The translations under genes and the position numbers were made by a program. From NCBI RefSeq assembly GCF_021532315.1, contig NZ_JAKGAO010000008.1, positions 1 to 47,795 on the forward strand: DNA of 47,795 nt, given 5' to 3'. This document shows, piece after piece, positions 1 through 7,900 of the stretch. Positions within the stretch are counted from its first letter, which is position 1; every line of letters begins with the position of its first letter. Source of the DNA: Paenibacillus tarimensis. Its GTDB lineage: Bacteria > Bacillota > Bacilli > Paenibacillales > Paenibacillaceae. The notes beneath the pieces are model-generated. The model saw nothing but the letters and a program-made list of their open reading frames with translations. It ran no database searches and had not been told where the DNA came from.

Positions 1-2
1 CG

Positions 3-377
3 CAGTCCGCTCCGCTTCTGTGGGAGCTCGGGCGCACGCACGCCGAGCTCGGTGAAGCAGCGCAAGCCGCCGCCTATATGCGGCTTGCGCTGCAGCGCGA
101 CCGCTTCGACAAGGCGAAGCAGACGGAGGCGGTCGCGCTGCTAACGGGCCTGGCGGACCGGCAGCAGGCCGCCGGCCAGTGGGACAGCGCACGCCGCACG
201 GCTGAGGCGGCGTTGCGCAGCTATGCCGGGTACGAGGCGCTTGTCCGGCAGCTTCGGGAGTCGCGGGTACGGGTGAACGACCGCGATTTTGAGATGACTG
301 AGGAAGCGGCCGAAGCGGCCCGCCGCTGCCGGCAGCTGCTGCAGCAGCTGCCGGCAGGCGGCACTTCCGGACTGTGA
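3..377 (+). CDS. TPR-like protein, C-terminal part (truncated by window start)
   Basis: The reading frame is open from the first bases of the window and ends with TGA at 375-377, so this is the 3' end of a longer gene. The visible ~124 residues are alanine/arginine/leucine-rich helices of the kind seen in tetratricopeptide repeats (a pattern like W-ELG..HAELGEAAQAAAYMRLAL, followed by a second A-type helix pair around the LADRQQAAGQWDSARRTAEAAL stretch). No catalytic motif is visible. In Paenibacillus such tails are found on TPR-containing glycosyltransferases and other scaffold proteins, but nothing here decides between them. The last 20 codons contain a perfect 32-bp DNA palindrome (326-357). 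The GC content is higher than in the neighbours. Confidence 0.6.
   Translation, partial: QSAPLLWELGRTHAELGEAAQAAAYMRLALQRDRFDKAKQTEAVALLTGLADRQQAAGQWDSARRTAEAALRSYAGYEALVRQLRESRVRVNDRDFEMTEEAAEAARRCRQLLQQLPAGGTSGL
326..357. repeat. Perfect 32-bp palindrome inside the end of the TPR gene
   Basis: The half-site CTGCCGGCAGCTGCTG is followed immediately by its exact reverse complement, with no loop. It encodes part of the C-terminal Leu/Gln-rich run of the upstream protein. It may simply reflect CTG/CAG codon use, or form a cruciform or mRNA hairpin just before the stop codon. No T-tract follows, so I do not call it a terminator. Confidence 0.8.
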
Positions 378-538
378 GCCTCCCGCTATGAGCGTAACAT
401 GATCGTCTGCTTGCCCGTTGCTTCGGTCTGACTTCAAGTATGTTTGACAATTTGGTCGGATTGCCAGGGTGCTTTGTCCGTGTCTCTTACTCTGTGGACG
501 CATAGTCTAATAGAGAATAAGAGAGGAGTGTGACAGCA

Positions 539-898
539 ATGGCAGTAAAACGCGTGAAACCGAAGCAAATGGCAAGCAAAGGCGGCAAGGTAATCCGCCG
601 CAGAGCGGTTGGCAGCAGATTGGTCTCCGCAACCGGACCGACCTTCATACGGCTGACTGTATCCTGGGTGCAGCAGAACGGTGTGCCGTTTGACACAACC
701 GGCTTCTTTGCCCGGTTGTACCAAGGTAACCGGATTGTTCAGACTGCGGCCTTTGACCGCTTCGGCGTTGTGCGCTTCAGCCGTGTACCGACATTGACGG
801 ACGTAACTTATACCATTCGCGTTATTGATCAGAACGGCGTTCAATTCCGGCAGCGTACAATCCCGGCAGGTGTGCAAACCTATTCGATTATCGGTTAG
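539..898 (+). CDS. Small conserved hypothetical protein (119 aa)
   Basis: The start is taken as ATG 539 because AGGAG at 524-528 lies 10 nt upstream; the GTG at 530 would overlap that site. The protein starts with a very basic segment (MAVKRVKPKQMASKGGKVIRR is largely Lys/Arg) and continues as a beta-rich region with short hydrophobic strands (TFIRLTVSWV, FFARLYQ, YTIRVID). It looks like a single immunoglobulin-like or carboxypeptidase-regulatory-like beta-sandwich, but I do not recognise a named family. There is no signal peptide or membrane segment. It is monocistronic, followed by a strong intrinsic terminator at 938-993. Function unknown. Confidence 0.7.
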   Translation: MAVKRVKPKQMASKGGKVIRRRAVGSRLVSATGPTFIRLTVSWVQQNGVPFDTTGFFARLYQGNRIVQTAAFDRFGVVRFSRVPTLTDVTYTIRVIDQNGVQFRQRTIPAGVQTYSIIG

Positions 899-937
899 CA
901 GTCTCTCCGATATGCAGCAAGCATCAGGAAGCACAGC

Positions 938-993
938 AAGCTGTACTCGTCCCTTGTGCCAACAGGCAGGGGAGGAGTACAGCTTTTTTTTTT
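938..993 (+). terminator. Intrinsic terminator after the 539-898 gene
   Basis: An 11-bp arm AAGCTGTACTC (938-948) pairs with GAGTACAGCTT (975-985), with further pairing inside, and runs into a ten-T tract (984-993). Confidence 0.9.
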
Positions 994-1033
994 GGGTGCT
1001 GTCCCGGGGCATTCATTGCCAGGCAGGCACTAT

Positions 1034-1345
1034 TCAGCCGCCGAAGGAATTCCTGAATGCCTGCTCAAGCCTGGCGGGATCTACTTCCCAGAGCTCGGCG
1101 ATTTCGGGGCATACCTGCTCAGCCCACCAGTCGGCCAGCTCCTTGCGGTTGCTCTGGCGCTCGGAGATCCAGATCAGATTGCCGATTACCTTTTTATAAT
1201 AAAGCTTCTCTGCGGCCTCCAGCTTATCCGGTGCAATCCAGGTTTTGAGCCTTTTGGCGGTGCGGTACAGCTCCATGCTGCATGTCCGGCGGATTTTGCG
1301 GGCTGTCGGATAACCGGCGTTATGCTTGCCTTGCTGATTGTTCAT
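1034..1345 (-). CDS. Conserved hypothetical protein (103 aa)
   Basis: The start is ATG 1345 (MNNQQGKH...), with GGAGGG 9 nt upstream on the minus strand; the longer frame to 1399 has no ribosome binding site. The protein is soluble, basic at the N-terminus (ARKIRR, YRTAKRLK) and Trp-rich in its second half (NLIWISERQ, ELADWWAEQVCPEIAELWEVDP). I recall similar short proteins being common in Paenibacillus genomes without a function. It sits just downstream of the cupredoxin gene (57 bp between them, same strand) and might be co-transcribed with it. Confidence 0.7.
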   Translation of the reverse strand: MNNQQGKHNAGYPTARKIRRTCSMELYRTAKRLKTWIAPDKLEAAEKLYYKKVIGNLIWISERQSNRKELADWWAEQVCPEIAELWEVDPARLEQAFRNSFGG

Positions 1346-1402
1346 GTTCGCAAGCCCTCCTCTACCCCATATGTATGCGTGAGGCCAGAGGAAGGCCACA
1401 TT

Positions 1403-1849
1403 TTAGATAACCGTCAAATAGGCTACCATAGGACTGCTCTGATGGTCACTGGTATGCGTGAGGCACAGAATCGGGTAAGAGCCCTTCTTGTCGGCAGTGA
1501 ATGTGACCGTCGTCGTTTCCCCCTTAAGGACCTCACCGCGGATGCCGAGCCCTTCGATTACGAACGGGTGGCTCTCACCTTTAATGCCGGTAATCTCCAG
1601 CCTGACCTGCTCGCCCTGATGAACGACCAGTGTTCCGGGGTCCCAGCGGTATACATCAACCTCCTTGCCGTGTGCATCTGTGCTCTTGACCTCCTCCGTT
1701 ACGAGATGGAATACCCTCTCGCCAGCGGGAACGGAGTTTGCGGCTTCTAGCTGATCCCACCGCAGATAGGCGGCGGCGAGCACAATGGCAATTGCAAGCA
1801 CGGCGGCCAGACGGATTTGTTTTCGGCTGACAACCAATATTCTGGACAT
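1403..1849 (-). CDS. Membrane-anchored cupredoxin-domain protein
   Basis: The protein has 148 aa from ATG 1849, chosen because GAGGTG lies 6 nt upstream (the GTG at 1858 is part of that ribosome binding site). Residues ~12-30 form one hydrophobic N-terminal segment (signal anchor), so the domain is outside the membrane. The rest is a cupredoxin fold with likely copper ligands H94 (in SHPF), C129, H132 or H136, and M141 in the C-terminal loop CLTHTSDHQSSPM. This resembles the cytochrome c oxidase subunit II/plastocyanin-like cupredoxin families, but a CuA site would need a second Cys, which is absent, so a mononuclear copper site is more likely. It could act in extracellular electron transfer or copper/iron handling. 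The partner is not evident from the neighbours. Confidence 0.8.
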   Translation of the reverse strand: MSRILVVSRKQIRLAAVLAIAIVLAAAYLRWDQLEAANSVPAGERVFHLVTEEVKSTDAHGKEVDVYRWDPGTLVVHQGEQVRLEITGIKGESHPFVIEGLGIRGEVLKGETTTVTFTADKKGSYPILCLTHTSDHQSSPMVAYLTVI

Positions 1850-2012
1850 GAACAACACCTCGGTTTCATAGAATCTACTGCAGGCTTGGACAGAGCCATC
1901 TACAGCAATTTATGCGGTGGCTTACCGGCATATGCCTGCAGCCTGATGCCAGCGGCGGGGGGAGCAGGTTTTATGATTGAATTATGGGGATTGAAACGGG
2001 GGGATGGATGTT

Positions 2013-2621
2013 ATGGATTGGCTGTCGGAATTAATTGGAATGCTGATGCGGTGGATACAGGATCTCGGTTATTTGGGCATTCTCATTGGGCTGGCCGTTG
2101 AAGTGATTCCTAGTGAAATTGTTCTTGGCTATGGCGGCTTCCTTGTTTCCCAGCAGCAGCTTACATTCACCGGTGCGGTTGTGATCGGAACGCTTGGGGC
2201 TGTGCTGCAGCAGTGGATTCTGTATGGCATCGGCCGGTTCGGCGGGAGACCGTTCCTTGACCGGTTCGGCAAGTATATTAAGATCAAGCCTAAGCATATG
2301 GACATCGCCGAGCAGTGGTTTCAGAAATATGGCGCGGGAATCGTCTTCACCGCCAGATTCGTTCCGGTTATGCGCCAGGTGATCTCTATTCCAGCCGGCA
2401 TCACTAGAATGAATCTGTGGCTGTTTACCCTGCTGACGCTGCTGGCCTCCCTTCCTTGGACGATCCTGTTCGTGTATCTTGGCATGAAGCTTGGCTCGCA
2501 GTGGGCGACCATTCATGAACAAGCAGCCCCATACATACAGCCGGCTGTACTGCTTGGTCTTGGCGTTCTGATTGTTTATTTTATATGGAAGCAGGTAGAA
2601 GGACGCAGAAGGTCATTATAA
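2013..2621 (+). CDS. DedA family membrane protein
   Basis: The start at ATG 2013 (MDWLSELIG) is preferred because the GGGGGG run ends about 8 nt before it; ATG 2004 overlaps the purine run. At 202 aa it is normal for DedA proteins. It shows the family's re-entrant/amphipathic pattern: an E-x-x-P motif (VEVIPSEIVLGYGGFL), a central G-R-F-G-G-R-P stretch, and the conserved F.ARFVP..R......AG motif at about residues 113-130, followed by two C-terminal membrane helices. DedA proteins are polytopic lipid-scramblase-like transporters; some flip polyprenyl phosphate or phosphatidylethanolamine. Which substrate applies here cannot be read from sequence. Confidence 0.9.
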   Translation: MDWLSELIGMLMRWIQDLGYLGILIGLAVEVIPSEIVLGYGGFLVSQQQLTFTGAVVIGTLGAVLQQWILYGIGRFGGRPFLDRFGKYIKIKPKHMDIAEQWFQKYGAGIVFTARFVPVMRQVISIPAGITRMNLWLFTLLTLLASLPWTILFVYLGMKLGSQWATIHEQAAPYIQPAVLLGLGVLIVYFIWKQVEGRRRSL

Positions 2622-2696
2622 CGCTTTAATAGGCCTGCCACGAACCGGGGCGGCCCCTGATCCCCTCTGAGAGGACCAATGGCTGGTCCGGGAGGT

Positions 2697-2725
2697 TTGA
2701 GGGCCTGCCCTAACTTTGCTACAAT
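2697..2725 (+). promoter_or_regulatory. Sigma-A-type promoter for the thioredoxin-like gene
   Basis: TTGAGG (2697-2702), a 17-bp spacer, and TACAAT (2720-2725). Its position excludes the upstream in-frame ATG at 2679 as the start of the following gene. A short hairpin GGACCA/TGGTCC lies just upstream (2673-2689). Confidence 0.65.
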
Positions 2726-2768
2726 ATGGGTAGCAATTGCGAAGATGAATAGAAAAGAGGGATGCTTC

Positions 2769-3335
2769 TTGGCTAAAATGGTAGCGGACAAGCTGAATAA
2801 GGGTATCAGCCCCCAGCGGTTCATGGATGATATGATGAAGAACAAGGATGCCTTCATTTCGCTTTACAACGGCTTCGAGTGGCCGAATGAGGAGGACAAG
2901 GAATTTTTTGAATCGCTGAACAACCGGGACGACCTTCGCTGTCTGATCTTAATGGCGGACTGGTGCGGCGATGTCGTGAAAAATATTCCGGTCGTGTTCA
3001 GAGCGCTCGAAATCAGCGGCATTCCAACGGAGGTGCTGATCAAGGAAGAGCATCCCGACACGATGCAGCAGTTTCTGACCATGGGCGGCGAAGCGGTGCC
3101 GATTGTTATTTTTGCCGACACCGGCGGGGCTGTGCTGGGACAGTGGGGACCACGGCCTAGCCATGTTCAGGAAGTGATGACAGCGTTCAAGCAGTCGAAC
3201 CCTGACCGTGATGCGGCGGATTACCAGGACAAGCTTGCGGCAGCCCGCGAGGAAATGGGACGGAGGTACGGGGAAGGCACCGGCTACCAGGTAGTTATCA
3301 TTCAAGAGCTGCGTGACCTGATCGCCCGGTTATAA
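2769..3335 (+). CDS. Thioredoxin-family protein with single-Cys WCGD site
   Basis: A 188-aa protein starting at TTG 2769, supported by AGAGGGA 6-7 nt upstream and a promoter at 2697-2725 that lies inside the longer frame. The core has a thioredoxin-like pattern: a beta strand (CLILMAD), then W65-C66-G67-D68, then VKNIPVVFRALE. The usual CxxC second cysteine is replaced, so classical disulfide exchange through a CxxC pair is not possible. The stretch GGEAVPIVIFAD supplies the cis-proline strand. Homologues in bacilli are annotated only as thioredoxin family. It is followed after 3 nt by the MBL hydrolase gene, so the two are probably translated from one mRNA. Confidence 0.8.
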   Translation: MAKMVADKLNKGISPQRFMDDMMKNKDAFISLYNGFEWPNEEDKEFFESLNNRDDLRCLILMADWCGDVVKNIPVVFRALEISGIPTEVLIKEEHPDTMQQFLTMGGEAVPIVIFADTGGAVLGQWGPRPSHVQEVMTAFKQSNPDRDAADYQDKLAAAREEMGRRYGEGTGYQVVIIQELRDLIARL

Positions 3336-3338
3336 GCT

Positions 3339-3986
3339 ATGACACTTCATATCGAAACCTTTACGCTTGGCCCTCTGCAGACGAACGCCTATCTGATTAA
3401 GGATGAAGCTGCCGGTCGTGCAATTGTTATTGACCCGGGGATGAATCCGGGATCACTGCTGCGCCATATCGAGTCGAGAGAGCTGAAGGTTGAAGCAATT
3501 CTTCTGACGCATGCGCATTTTGACCATATGGGGGGCGTTGAAGAGGTGCGCAAGGCAGCTGGCTGTCCGGTATACCTCCACGATCTGGAAGCCGATTGGC
3601 TGACAGATCCGCGCAAGAACGGATCATCCAGATGGTCGGATGTCACGGTCCCCCTTACAGCGGAGCCCGCGGAGTTTTCTCTGGCTGACGGCCAGGTTAT
3701 CGAGCTGATCGGATACTCCTTTAAGGTTATGCATACGCCAGGCCATTCACCGGGCAGCGTCAGCTTCCTGTGCGGCAGCGATCTGTTCTCCGGTGACGTG
3801 CTGTTCCGCCAGTCGGTGGGAAGAACTGACCTGCCTGGCGGCCGGGAGGCGGACCTGTTCCATTCCATTCAGCACATACTCTACACCCTGGACGCTGACG
3901 TCCGGGTCTATCCAGGCCACGGACCAAAGACAACGATCGGCTTTGAAATGGCAAACAATCCGTATGTGCGTCCGCTGGAGCGCTGA
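3339..3986 (+). CDS. MBL-fold metallo-hydrolase (hydroxyacylglutathione hydrolase-like)
   Basis: The protein has 215 aa. The metallo-beta-lactamase metal motif T57-H-A-H-F-D-H63 is intact, followed by the later ligands in TPGHSPGSV, LFSGDVLF and VYPGHGP, i.e. a full two-metal site as in glyoxalase II-like enzymes. Size and pattern match the short B. subtilis YqgX type, which lacks the C-terminal substrate domain of true glyoxalase II, so the natural substrate (bacillithiol or other thioester) is uncertain. The start codon lies 3 nt after the stop of the thioredoxin-like gene and has no strong ribosome binding site of its own, suggesting translational coupling. A terminator follows at 4024-4055. 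Confidence 0.9.
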   Translation: MTLHIETFTLGPLQTNAYLIKDEAAGRAIVIDPGMNPGSLLRHIESRELKVEAILLTHAHFDHMGGVEEVRKAAGCPVYLHDLEADWLTDPRKNGSSRWSDVTVPLTAEPAEFSLADGQVIELIGYSFKVMHTPGHSPGSVSFLCGSDLFSGDVLFRQSVGRTDLPGGREADLFHSIQHILYTLDADVRVYPGHGPKTTIGFEMANNPYVRPLER

Positions 3987-4023
3987 CGGCAATAAATATC
4001 TATATAACATGTAACAGGCTTAA

Positions 4024-4055
4024 TACGGCTGACTTGCTTGGCCGTACTTTTTTTT
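4024..4055 (+). terminator. Intrinsic terminator between MBL hydrolase and tex
   Basis: TACGGC (4024-4029) pairs with GCCGTA (4041-4046) and is followed by an eight-T tract at 4048-4055. Confidence 0.8.
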
Positions 4056-4077
4056 ATTAGAAGACTGAGGAAGGTGC

Positions 4078-6342
4078 ATGTACGTGACGGAACCGAAAGC
4101 AGGCACACAGGCAGAGGAACAGGCCGGTGCGGGCAAGGGCGGGCTTACTGCAGCCCAGCAGGCGGAAGAGCGCCAGCGGATCGAAAAGCAGGTAAGTGCG
4201 GAGCTTGGTATTCCGGCATCGAAGGTCAAGGCAGCTGTCAGCTTGCTGGATGAAGGCAACACGATTCCGTTTATCGCGCGATACCGCAAGGAGATGACAG
4301 GCGAGCTGGACGAGAACGATCTCCGGGCCATCGAGGAGCGTCTGCAGTACTTGCGCAATCTGGAGGACCGCAAGCGTGAAGTCATCCGGCTCATTGATGA
4401 GCAGGGCAAGCTTACGGATGAACTCAGCGGAGCGATTGTTCAAGCCACGAAGCTGCAGGAGGTCGAGGATCTGTACCGGCCTTACCGGCAAAAGCGGAAG
4501 ACACGCGCAAGTGTTGCGAAGGAGAAGGGGCTGGAGCCGCTTGCACAGTGGATAACCGCGCAGCCGAAGCAGGGCGATCCGCTTCAGGAAGCGGCCCGCT
4601 ATGTTGACGGGGCTAAGGGGGTTGCTACAGCGGAGGAGGCCCTGCAGGGGGCGATGGATATCATCGCGGAGAACATAGCGGATGATCCCAAAATCCGTGT
4701 TTGGGTCCGCCGTTTTACCTTTGACCAGGGTTTGCTTCATACCAATGTCAAGAATCCCGAGCAGGAATCTGTGTACGAGATGTATTACAGCTACCAGGAG
4801 CCTGTGCGCAAGCTGCCGCCGCACCGGATTCTGGCCATTAACCGGGCTGAACGGGAGGATGTGCTCCGCGTGACTCTCGAGGTGCCGGTCGACAGGATAC
4901 ATGAGTATATCGGCCGCCAGGTGTTTCGGGGCAGCCAGCCGACTCCGACACGGGAGGTTCTGCTGACTGTCATCGAAGATGCTTATAAGCGTCTGATCGC
5001 GCCTTCCATTGAACGTGAGGTCCGCGGAGAGCTTACCGATAAGGCGGAGGAGCATGCCATTACAATATTCTCCGCTAACCTGCGTAACCTTCTGCTGCAG
5101 CCGCCGGTAAAGGGTCAGGTCGTGCTTGGCGTAGATCCCGCATTCCGGACGGGCTGCAAGCTGGCAGTCGTTGATGATACCGGCAAGCTGCTGGAAGTGG
5201 CGGTCACCTATCCAACTGCTCCGCACAATAAGGTGGAGGAGGCAGGCCGGATTATTAACGGGCTGATTGACAAGTACAATGTTCAGCTTATTGTCATCGG
5301 GAACGGAACGGCTTCCCGCGAGACTGAGCAGTTCATTGCCGACCTGATTGCGGGGAGGTCGCAGGCAGGCAAGGCGGGAAGCGGAACGTTGAAATATATA
5401 ATTGTCAGCGAAGCAGGGGCAAGTGTATATTCTGCGTCCAAGCTCGCGGCAGAGGAATTCCCGTCCCTCGATGTCGCCGAACGGAGCGCGGTATCCATTG
5501 CGCGGCGTCTTCAGGACCCGCTCGCTGAACTGGTGAAGATTGAACCGAAGGCGATCGGTGTTGGACAGTATCAGCACGACGTCAGCCAGAAGCGCCTTGA
5601 GGAAAGTCTTGGCGGGGTCGTCGAGTCGGCGGTTAACCATGTCGGCGTCGATGTGAACACGGCATCGCCCTCGCTGCTCTCATATGTAGCTGGCGTGAAT
5701 GCGACGATTGCCCGCAATATCGTAAAATTCCGCGAGGAGAACGGCAAATTCACCGACCGGAAGCAGCTGCAGAAGGTGCCGCGCCTAGGGGCGAAATCAT
5801 TCGAGCAGTGCATCGGCTTCCTCCGGATCAGCGGCGGACGAAACCCGCTTGACCGGACTCCGATACACCCTGAATCGTATGATGTGGTCGATAAGCTGTT
5901 CAAAGAGCTGCGCCTGGAGCTCTCGATGCTTGGAACGGCTGAGCTTAACGAAAGATTGGAGCAGGTGGACCCGGAGGCCGTGGCGCCTCAGCTTGGCGTT
6001 GGGGTACCGACGCTGCGCGATATACTGGACAGCCTGCGTCGTCCCGGGCGGGATCCCCGTGAGGAGCTGCCGCCTCCGATTTTCCACACGGACGTGCTTA
6101 AGCTGGAGGATTTAAAGCCGGGCATGGAACTGCAGGGTACAGTCCGCAACGTTATTGATTTCGGCGCTTTCGTAGATATCGGGGTTAAGAATGACGGGCT
6201 CGTCCATATTTCGCAGCTGAGTGACCGATTTGTCAAGCACCCGATGGATGTCGTATCTGTGGGGGATAATGTGACCGTTTGGGTGATGAGCGTAGACTTG
6301 AAGCGCGGACGCGTCAGCCTCACTATGCGCAAGCCGGACTAG
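4078..6342 (+). CDS. tex: Tex-like RNA-binding transcription accessory protein
   Basis: A 754-aa protein starting at ATG 4078 with GAGGAAGG just upstream. The domain order is that of Tex/YdcI: an N-terminal helical region containing the typical IPFIARYRKEMTG motif (about residues 62-74) and the YRPYRQKRKTRA motif, a YqgF/RNase H-like domain (VLGVDPAFRTGCKLAVVD, ~344-361), helix-hairpin-helix repeats (~520-580, VNTASPSLLSYVAGV and GRNPLDRT), and a C-terminal S1 RNA-binding domain (682-752, GTVRNVIDFGAFVDIG). Tex binds nucleic acid and affects transcription and RNA turnover. The N-terminus carries ~30 extra Ala/Glu/Gly-rich residues before the conserved part; these look disordered. It appears monocistronic. 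Confidence 0.95.
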   Translation: MYVTEPKAGTQAEEQAGAGKGGLTAAQQAEERQRIEKQVSAELGIPASKVKAAVSLLDEGNTIPFIARYRKEMTGELDENDLRAIEERLQYLRNLEDRKREVIRLIDEQGKLTDELSGAIVQATKLQEVEDLYRPYRQKRKTRASVAKEKGLEPLAQWITAQPKQGDPLQEAARYVDGAKGVATAEEALQGAMDIIAENIADDPKIRVWVRRFTFDQGLLHTNVKNPEQESVYEMYYSYQEPVRKLPPHRILAINRAEREDVLRVTLEVPVDRIHEYIGRQVFRGSQPTPTREVLLTVIEDAYKRLIAPSIEREVRGELTDKAEEHAITIFSANLRNLLLQPPVKGQVVLGVDPAFRTGCKLAVVDDTGKLLEVAVTYPTAPHNKVEEAGRIINGLIDKYNVQLIVIGNGTASRETEQFIADLIAGRSQAGKAGSGTLKYIIVSEAGASVYSASKLAAEEFPSLDVAERSAVSIARRLQDPLAELVKIEPKAIGVGQYQHDVSQKRLEESLGGVVESAVNHVGVDVNTASPSLLSYVAGVNATIARNIVKFREENGKFTDRKQLQKVPRLGAKSFEQCIGFLRISGGRNPLDRTPIHPESYDVVDKLFKELRLELSMLGTAELNERLEQVDPEAVAPQLGVGVPTLRDILDSLRRPGRDPREELPPPIFHTDVLKLEDLKPGMELQGTVRNVIDFGAFVDIGVKNDGLVHISQLSDRFVKHPMDVVSVGDNVTVWVMSVDLKRGRVSLTMRKPD

Positions 6343-6405
6343 CCGGCAGGCTGATTAAGAGGAAGATGGGCTGTTAGGTATACTTGGAAAAAGTCCATTT
6401 TCCTC

Positions 6406-6435
6406 TTGATAGCCGGCTGCGTTTCACGGTACAAT
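6406..6435 (+). promoter_or_regulatory. Probable promoter of the Rrf2 regulator
   Basis: TTGATA (6406-6411), an 18-bp spacer and TACAAT (6430-6435), about 46 bp before the start codon. Confidence 0.55.
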
Positions 6436-6481
6436 TTTGTGATAGTGGTTCAGCTACAGGATGGTAGAGGAGGGAGAGTAG

Positions 6482-6919
6482 ATGAGGACAGACAGATGTG
6501 CCAACCCGTCTCCCAGTCAAAAATGGTTCGGGCTTTCGCTGCAAGCACTGGTCGTCTTGTCCAGACAGGAAGGAATAAGCCCAAGCTGTGATATCGCCCG
6601 CAAGCTGCAGTCCGAAGCGACCCTGCTGCGTAAGATTATGGCTAAGCTTGCCAAGGAGAACATTCTGGAGACGAGGGAAGGCAGAGACGGCGGATACAAG
6701 CTGAAGAAGCGTGCCGAAGATCTGACGCTGGCCGAGGTGTACAAGGCGCTCCAGATGGAGGAAGCCGTATGCAGCGGCATGCGTCTTGCTGCAGGTGATC
6801 ATCCGTTTGGCGAAAAGCTGGAAACCGCCTTTAACGAGATTAAGGATGAGCTGGACCGTAAGGTGCTGGAGGTGCTCGGCAACTATACAATCGCAGACCT
6901 GGCGGCTAAGGTGGATTAG
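6482..6919 (+). CDS. Rrf2-family transcriptional regulator
   Basis: A 145-aa protein with a winged-helix domain typical of Rrf2 proteins: ALVVLSRQEGISPSCDIARKLQSEATLLRKIMAKLAKENILETREGRDGGYKL is the characteristic helix-turn-helix and wing, cited here only by its landmarks (LRKIM, GRDGGYKL at 67-74). Cysteines are C6, C36 and C97 only, so the three-Cys Fe-S cluster motif of IscR/NsrR is absent. It may sense a ligand or redox state by other means, as CymR and some YwnA-like proteins do. The AGGAGGG site lies just upstream of ATG 6482. The next gene is a nitroreductase with its own promoter, a common pairing in which the Rrf2 protein represses the reductase; that link is inferred. Confidence 0.88.
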   Translation: MRTDRCANPSPSQKWFGLSLQALVVLSRQEGISPSCDIARKLQSEATLLRKIMAKLAKENILETREGRDGGYKLKKRAEDLTLAEVYKALQMEEAVCSGMRLAAGDHPFGEKLETAFNEIKDELDRKVLEVLGNYTIADLAAKVD

Positions 6920-6981
6920 AACATAACGGCTTTGCAGAATGGCCGGCAGGGAGGCTCGAAGGTAGAGCAGCATAAGAGGGT

Positions 6982-7011
6982 TTGACAAAATCGGTCTGCC
7001 CGCCTTATACT
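6982..7011 (+). promoter_or_regulatory. Strong sigma-A promoter of the nitroreductase gene
   Basis: TTGACA (6982-6987), 18-bp spacer, TATACT (7006-7011). The long leader to the start codon at 7125 is AT-rich and is a plausible place for Rrf2 binding, though I see no clear dyad. Confidence 0.8.
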
Positions 7012-7124
7012 GTGCATATATTATTACAGTTAGACAGACAGCAGCCTGATAAGGACAGGCGATTATTTTTATTTTAAACTGAGCAATTTATTACACATTA
7101 AAGAATGATTTGGAGGAGTTTACC

Positions 7125-7769
7125 ATGTCCGTAGAACAATTAAAGAAGGTTGAGGCATTTTCGGATGTGATCCGGGAGCGCCGTTCGGTTCGCAGCTATG
7201 ACCCTTCCTACCGTATGACACGTGAAGAGATCAAGGCGCTGCTGGATGATGCCATTCTGGCACCATCTTCGTCCAACCTGCAGCCGTGGCGTTTTCTGGT
7301 GATTGATCAGCAGGAAATGAAGGAGAGGCTGCTGCCAATCGCACACAATCAACAGCAGGTAGTAGACGCTGCTGCTGTTATTGCCGTGCTGGGGGATGTT
7401 GAAGCCTACAAGAATGCAGATAAGATATACAGCCGTGCTGTTGAAGCGGGCTACATGCCCGAAGATGTGAAGAATAACTTCGTGCCGCGTCTCGAGCAGA
7501 TGTATGGCGGTCTGTCGAAGGAAGCTGCAAAAGGCATTGCCTTGATTGACGGGGGCCTGATCTCCATGCAGCTGATGCTTGCTGCCAAAGCGAGAGGCCT
7601 CGATACCGTACCAATGGGCGGATATAATGCGGAGCAGTTTGTGAAGGAGTTTGCGGTACCGGAAACTTATGTGCCGGTCATGCTGATTGCCGTTGGCAAG
7701 GCTGCTGCACCGGGACGTCCTACAAGCAGACTGTCGGTTGATGAGGTAACAACCTGGAATACATTCTAA
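7125..7769 (+). CDS. Nitroreductase-family FMN oxidoreductase
   Basis: A 214-aa protein; ATG 7125 is preceded by GGAGGAG. It shows the nitroreductase signature RRSVRSYDPSYRMTREEI near the N-terminus, the FMN-binding SSSNLQPWRFLVI stretch (~50-62) and the late GLDTVPMGGY motif that contacts FMN. These enzymes are homodimers that reduce nitro groups, quinones or enones with NAD(P)H; YdgI/YodC of B. subtilis are the nearest concept. It follows an Rrf2 regulator and carries its own strong promoter, so inducible expression under redox or electrophile stress is likely. A GC-rich hairpin follows at 7805-7850. Confidence 0.93.
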   Translation: MSVEQLKKVEAFSDVIRERRSVRSYDPSYRMTREEIKALLDDAILAPSSSNLQPWRFLVIDQQEMKERLLPIAHNQQQVVDAAAVIAVLGDVEAYKNADKIYSRAVEAGYMPEDVKNNFVPRLEQMYGGLSKEAAKGIALIDGGLISMQLMLAAKARGLDTVPMGGYNAEQFVKEFAVPETYVPVMLIAVGKAAAPGRPTSRLSVDEVTTWNTF

Positions 7770-7804
7770 ATCATCTTCTATAAATGCTGCAGCGCAGAAA
7801 GCCG

Positions 7805-7850
7805 ACAGGCTGCCTGGGGATCGTCGTCTGACGGTACCCGGGCAGCCTGT
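7805..7850. terminator. Long GC-rich hairpin after the nitroreductase gene
   Basis: ACAGGCTGCCTGGG (7805-7818) pairs with CCCGGGCAGCCTGT (7837-7850) with one G-T wobble. No T-tract follows on either strand, so termination would be weak or factor-assisted. It lies between convergent genes. Confidence 0.5.
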
Positions 7851-7900
7851 TAGCCGTTGTCGTGTGCAAGGATTCGTATAGTGAAGATTGCCTGCCGTTA

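Noticed and set aside
4057-5640. Long minus-strand open frame opposite tex (527 codons)
   Set aside because: It is an antisense shadow of tex, which has full family motifs, normal length and a good start signal; the minus frame shows no recognisable motif.
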